Assembly: GCA_050257855.1 (NCBI GenBank)
Contig: JBLMXQ010000059.1
Span: 1 to 6,245 of the forward strand
Direction: 5' to 3'
Origin: JBLMXQ01 sp050257855
GTDB taxonomy: Bacteria > Acidobacteriota > Vicinamibacteria > Vicinamibacterales > CAVVIG01
Length of the DNA: 6,245 bases
In this document: piece by piece, positions 4,997 to 6,245 of the stretch
Position numbering within the stretch: position 1 is the stretch's first letter
How the letters are laid out: each line of letters starts with the position of its first letter
Program-made: the position numbers and the translations under genes
The notes under the pieces: model-generated
Databases searched by the model: none
What the model was told of the DNA's origin: nothing
The model's input: the letters and a program-made list of their open reading frames with translations, nothing else

Positions 4997-5028
4997 GCAG
5001 CCCTCGGGTCCCTCGCCCTGCCCCGGCC

Positions 5029-6228
5029 CTACTCGATGATCTCCGTGATCGTGCCCGAGCCGACCGTGCGCCCGCCCTCGCGGATGGCGAAGCGGCCGCC
5101 CTTCTCGAGCGCGACCGGCGTCATCAGCTCGGCCGAAATCGTCGTGTTGTCGCCCGGCATCACCATCTCGACGCCCTCCGGCAGGTGCAGCGTCCCGGTG
5201 ACGTCGGTCGTCCGGATGTAGAACTGCGGGCGGTAGCCGTTGAAGAACGGCGTGTGGCGGCCGCCCTCCTCCTTCGACAGGATGTAGATCTCGCCTTTGA
5301 ACTTCGTGTGCGGCGTGATCGTGCCGGGCTTGGCCAGCACCTGGCCGCGCTCGACGTCGGTCTTCTCGACGCCGCGCAGCAGGACGCCGATGTTGTCGCC
5401 GGCCACCCCTTCGTCGAGCAGCTTGCGGAACATCTCGACGCCGGTGACGACCTTCTTCTGCGTCGGCGCGAACCCGACGATCTCCACTTCCTCGCCGACC
5501 TTGACCTTGCCGCGGTCGACGCGGCCGGTCACGACGGTGCCGCGGCCGGAGATCGAGAAGACGTCCTCGATCGGCATCATGAACGGCTTGTCGACGTCGC
5601 GCTGCGGGAGCGGCACGTAGCTGTCGAGCGCCTCCATCAGCTTCATCACCGACTCGATGCCGGACGGATCGCCTTCGAGCGCCTTCAGCGCCGACACGCG
5701 CACCACCGGGACGTCGTCGCCCGGGAAGCCGTAGGTCTTGAGCAGTTCGCGGACCTCGAGCTCGACCAGGTCGAGCAGCTCGGGATCGTCGATCGCGTCC
5801 ACCTTGTTCAGGGCGACGACGATGTAGGGCACGTTGACCTGGCGGGCGAGCAGGACGTGCTCGCGCGTCTGGGGCATCGGGCCGTCGACCGCGCTGACGA
5901 CGAGGATCGCGCCGTCCATCTGCGCGGCGCCGGTGATCATGTTCTTGATGTAGTCGGCATGACCCGGGCAGTCCACGTGCGCGTAATGTCGGTTGGCCGT
6001 GCCGTACTCGACGTGGCTCGTCGCGATGGTGAGAATCTTGGTCTCGTCGCGGCGGCCCTGGGACTCCGAAGCCTTCGCCACCTCATCGTACGGCACGAAC
6101 TTCGCCCAGCCCTTGTCGGCGGCCACCTTCGTGAGCGCCGCGGTGAGCGTGGTCTTGCCGTGATCGATGTGCCCGATGGTGCCGACGTTCACGTGCGGTT
6201 TGCTGCGATCGAATTTTTCTTTGGCCAT
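5029..6228 (-). CDS. tuf: Translation elongation factor Tu (EF-Tu)
   Basis: EF-Tu is the GTPase that carries aminoacyl-tRNA to the ribosomal A site. The gene is complete: 399 aa, against 393 in E. coli. GTPase motifs are G1 GHIDHGKT (19-26), G3 DCPGH (86-90) with catalytic His90, G4 NKVD (141-144, usually NKCD) and G5 SAL (179-181). Domain II has DVFSISGRGTVVTGRV (222-237). Domain III has GGRHTPFFNGYRPQFYIRTTDVTG (322-345) and REGGRTVGSG (383-392). Switch I is unusual: the common KARGITI stretch is replaced by RRDETKILTI (59-68). The Mg-coordinating Thr is retained as Thr67. ATG 6228 matches the family N-terminus and has GAGGA 10 nt upstream (6243-6239). Whether a second tuf copy or fusA lies upstream cannot be seen. 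Confidence 0.98.
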   Translation of the reverse strand: MAKEKFDRSKPHVNVGTIGHIDHGKTTLTAALTKVAADKGWAKFVPYDEVAKASESQGRRDETKILTIATSHVEYGTANRHYAHVDCPGHADYIKNMITGAAQMDGAILVVSAVDGPMPQTREHVLLARQVNVPYIVVALNKVDAIDDPELLDLVELEVRELLKTYGFPGDDVPVVRVSALKALEGDPSGIESVMKLMEALDSYVPLPQRDVDKPFMMPIEDVFSISGRGTVVTGRVDRGKVKVGEEVEIVGFAPTQKKVVTGVEMFRKLLDEGVAGDNIGVLLRGVEKTDVERGQVLAKPGTITPHTKFKGEIYILSKEEGGRHTPFFNGYRPQFYIRTTDVTGTLHLPEGVEMVMPGDNTTISAELMTPVALEKGGRFAIREGGRTVGSGTITEIIE

Positions 6229-6245
6229 GTCGTCTACGTCCTCGC

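Noticed and set aside
4997..5028. Intrinsic terminator after tuf
   Set aside because: Only short GC palindromes without a following U-tract are present on the transcribed strand, so termination here cannot be supported.
4695..5039. Plus-strand frame with repeated SRLRALSPRLSALG-like peptide
   Set aside because: The repetitive peptide is simply the 14-bp array read in one frame, and the rest is antisense to rpmG. There is no start context or family resemblance.

Overview
This GC-rich window is a core translation/transcription locus in which every gene reads on the minus strand. In transcription order it holds: complete tuf (EF-Tu, 399 aa), rpmG (bL33, 49 aa), tRNA-Trp(CCA), secE, nusG, rplK (uL11), rplA (uL1), rplJ (uL10), rplL (bL12) and the first 471 codons of rpoB (RNA polymerase beta), which runs off the left edge. 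This is the widespread bacterial tuf-(rpmG-trnW)-secE-nusG-rplKAJL-rpoB order. I see no defence, mobile or catabolic system.

The likely source is a high-GC bacterium of the Acidobacteriota or a close relative. This is inference. It rests on a cysteine-rich (zinc-ribbon-like) insertion near the RpoB N-terminus, which I recall in acidobacterial RpoB, and on the EF-Tu N-terminus (MAKEKFDRSKPH, then GHIDHGKT), also recalled from that phylum. The short degenerate intergenic repeats resemble some I associate with soil acidobacterial genomes, but that impression is weaker. No database search was possible.

Layout from transcription start to end: tuf (6228-5029) is followed by a 197-nt spacer filled largely with a degenerate heptamer array that contains eight 14-bp units. 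Then come rpmG (4829-4680), a second short heptamer-like tract, tRNA-Trp (4638-4563), secE (4549-4295) only 13 nt after the tRNA, nusG (4298-3756, 4-nt overlap), and rplK (3755-3330, abutting the nusG stop). A 79-nt spacer with a small hairpin precedes rplA (3250-2543), and rplJ (2543-2016) overlaps it by 1 nt. A 79-nt AT-rich heptamer spacer with a strong hairpin precedes rplL (1936-1541). A 127-nt spacer with a 10-bp perfect inverted repeat then leads to rpoB (1413 to the left edge).

The products work together in gene expression. EF-Tu delivers aminoacyl-tRNA. L33, L11, L1, L10 and L7/L12 are 50S proteins, and L11/L10/L12 form the GTPase-associated stalk that EF-Tu uses. NusG links RNA polymerase to the ribosome, RpoB is a core polymerase subunit, and SecE is part of the SecYEG channel. 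The unusual content lies in the spacers (7-nt-periodic repeats touching two stop codons, and hairpins in three spacers), in the absence of room for the classical L1 and L10 leader sites, in the cysteine-rich RpoB insertion, and in a non-canonical EF-Tu switch I.
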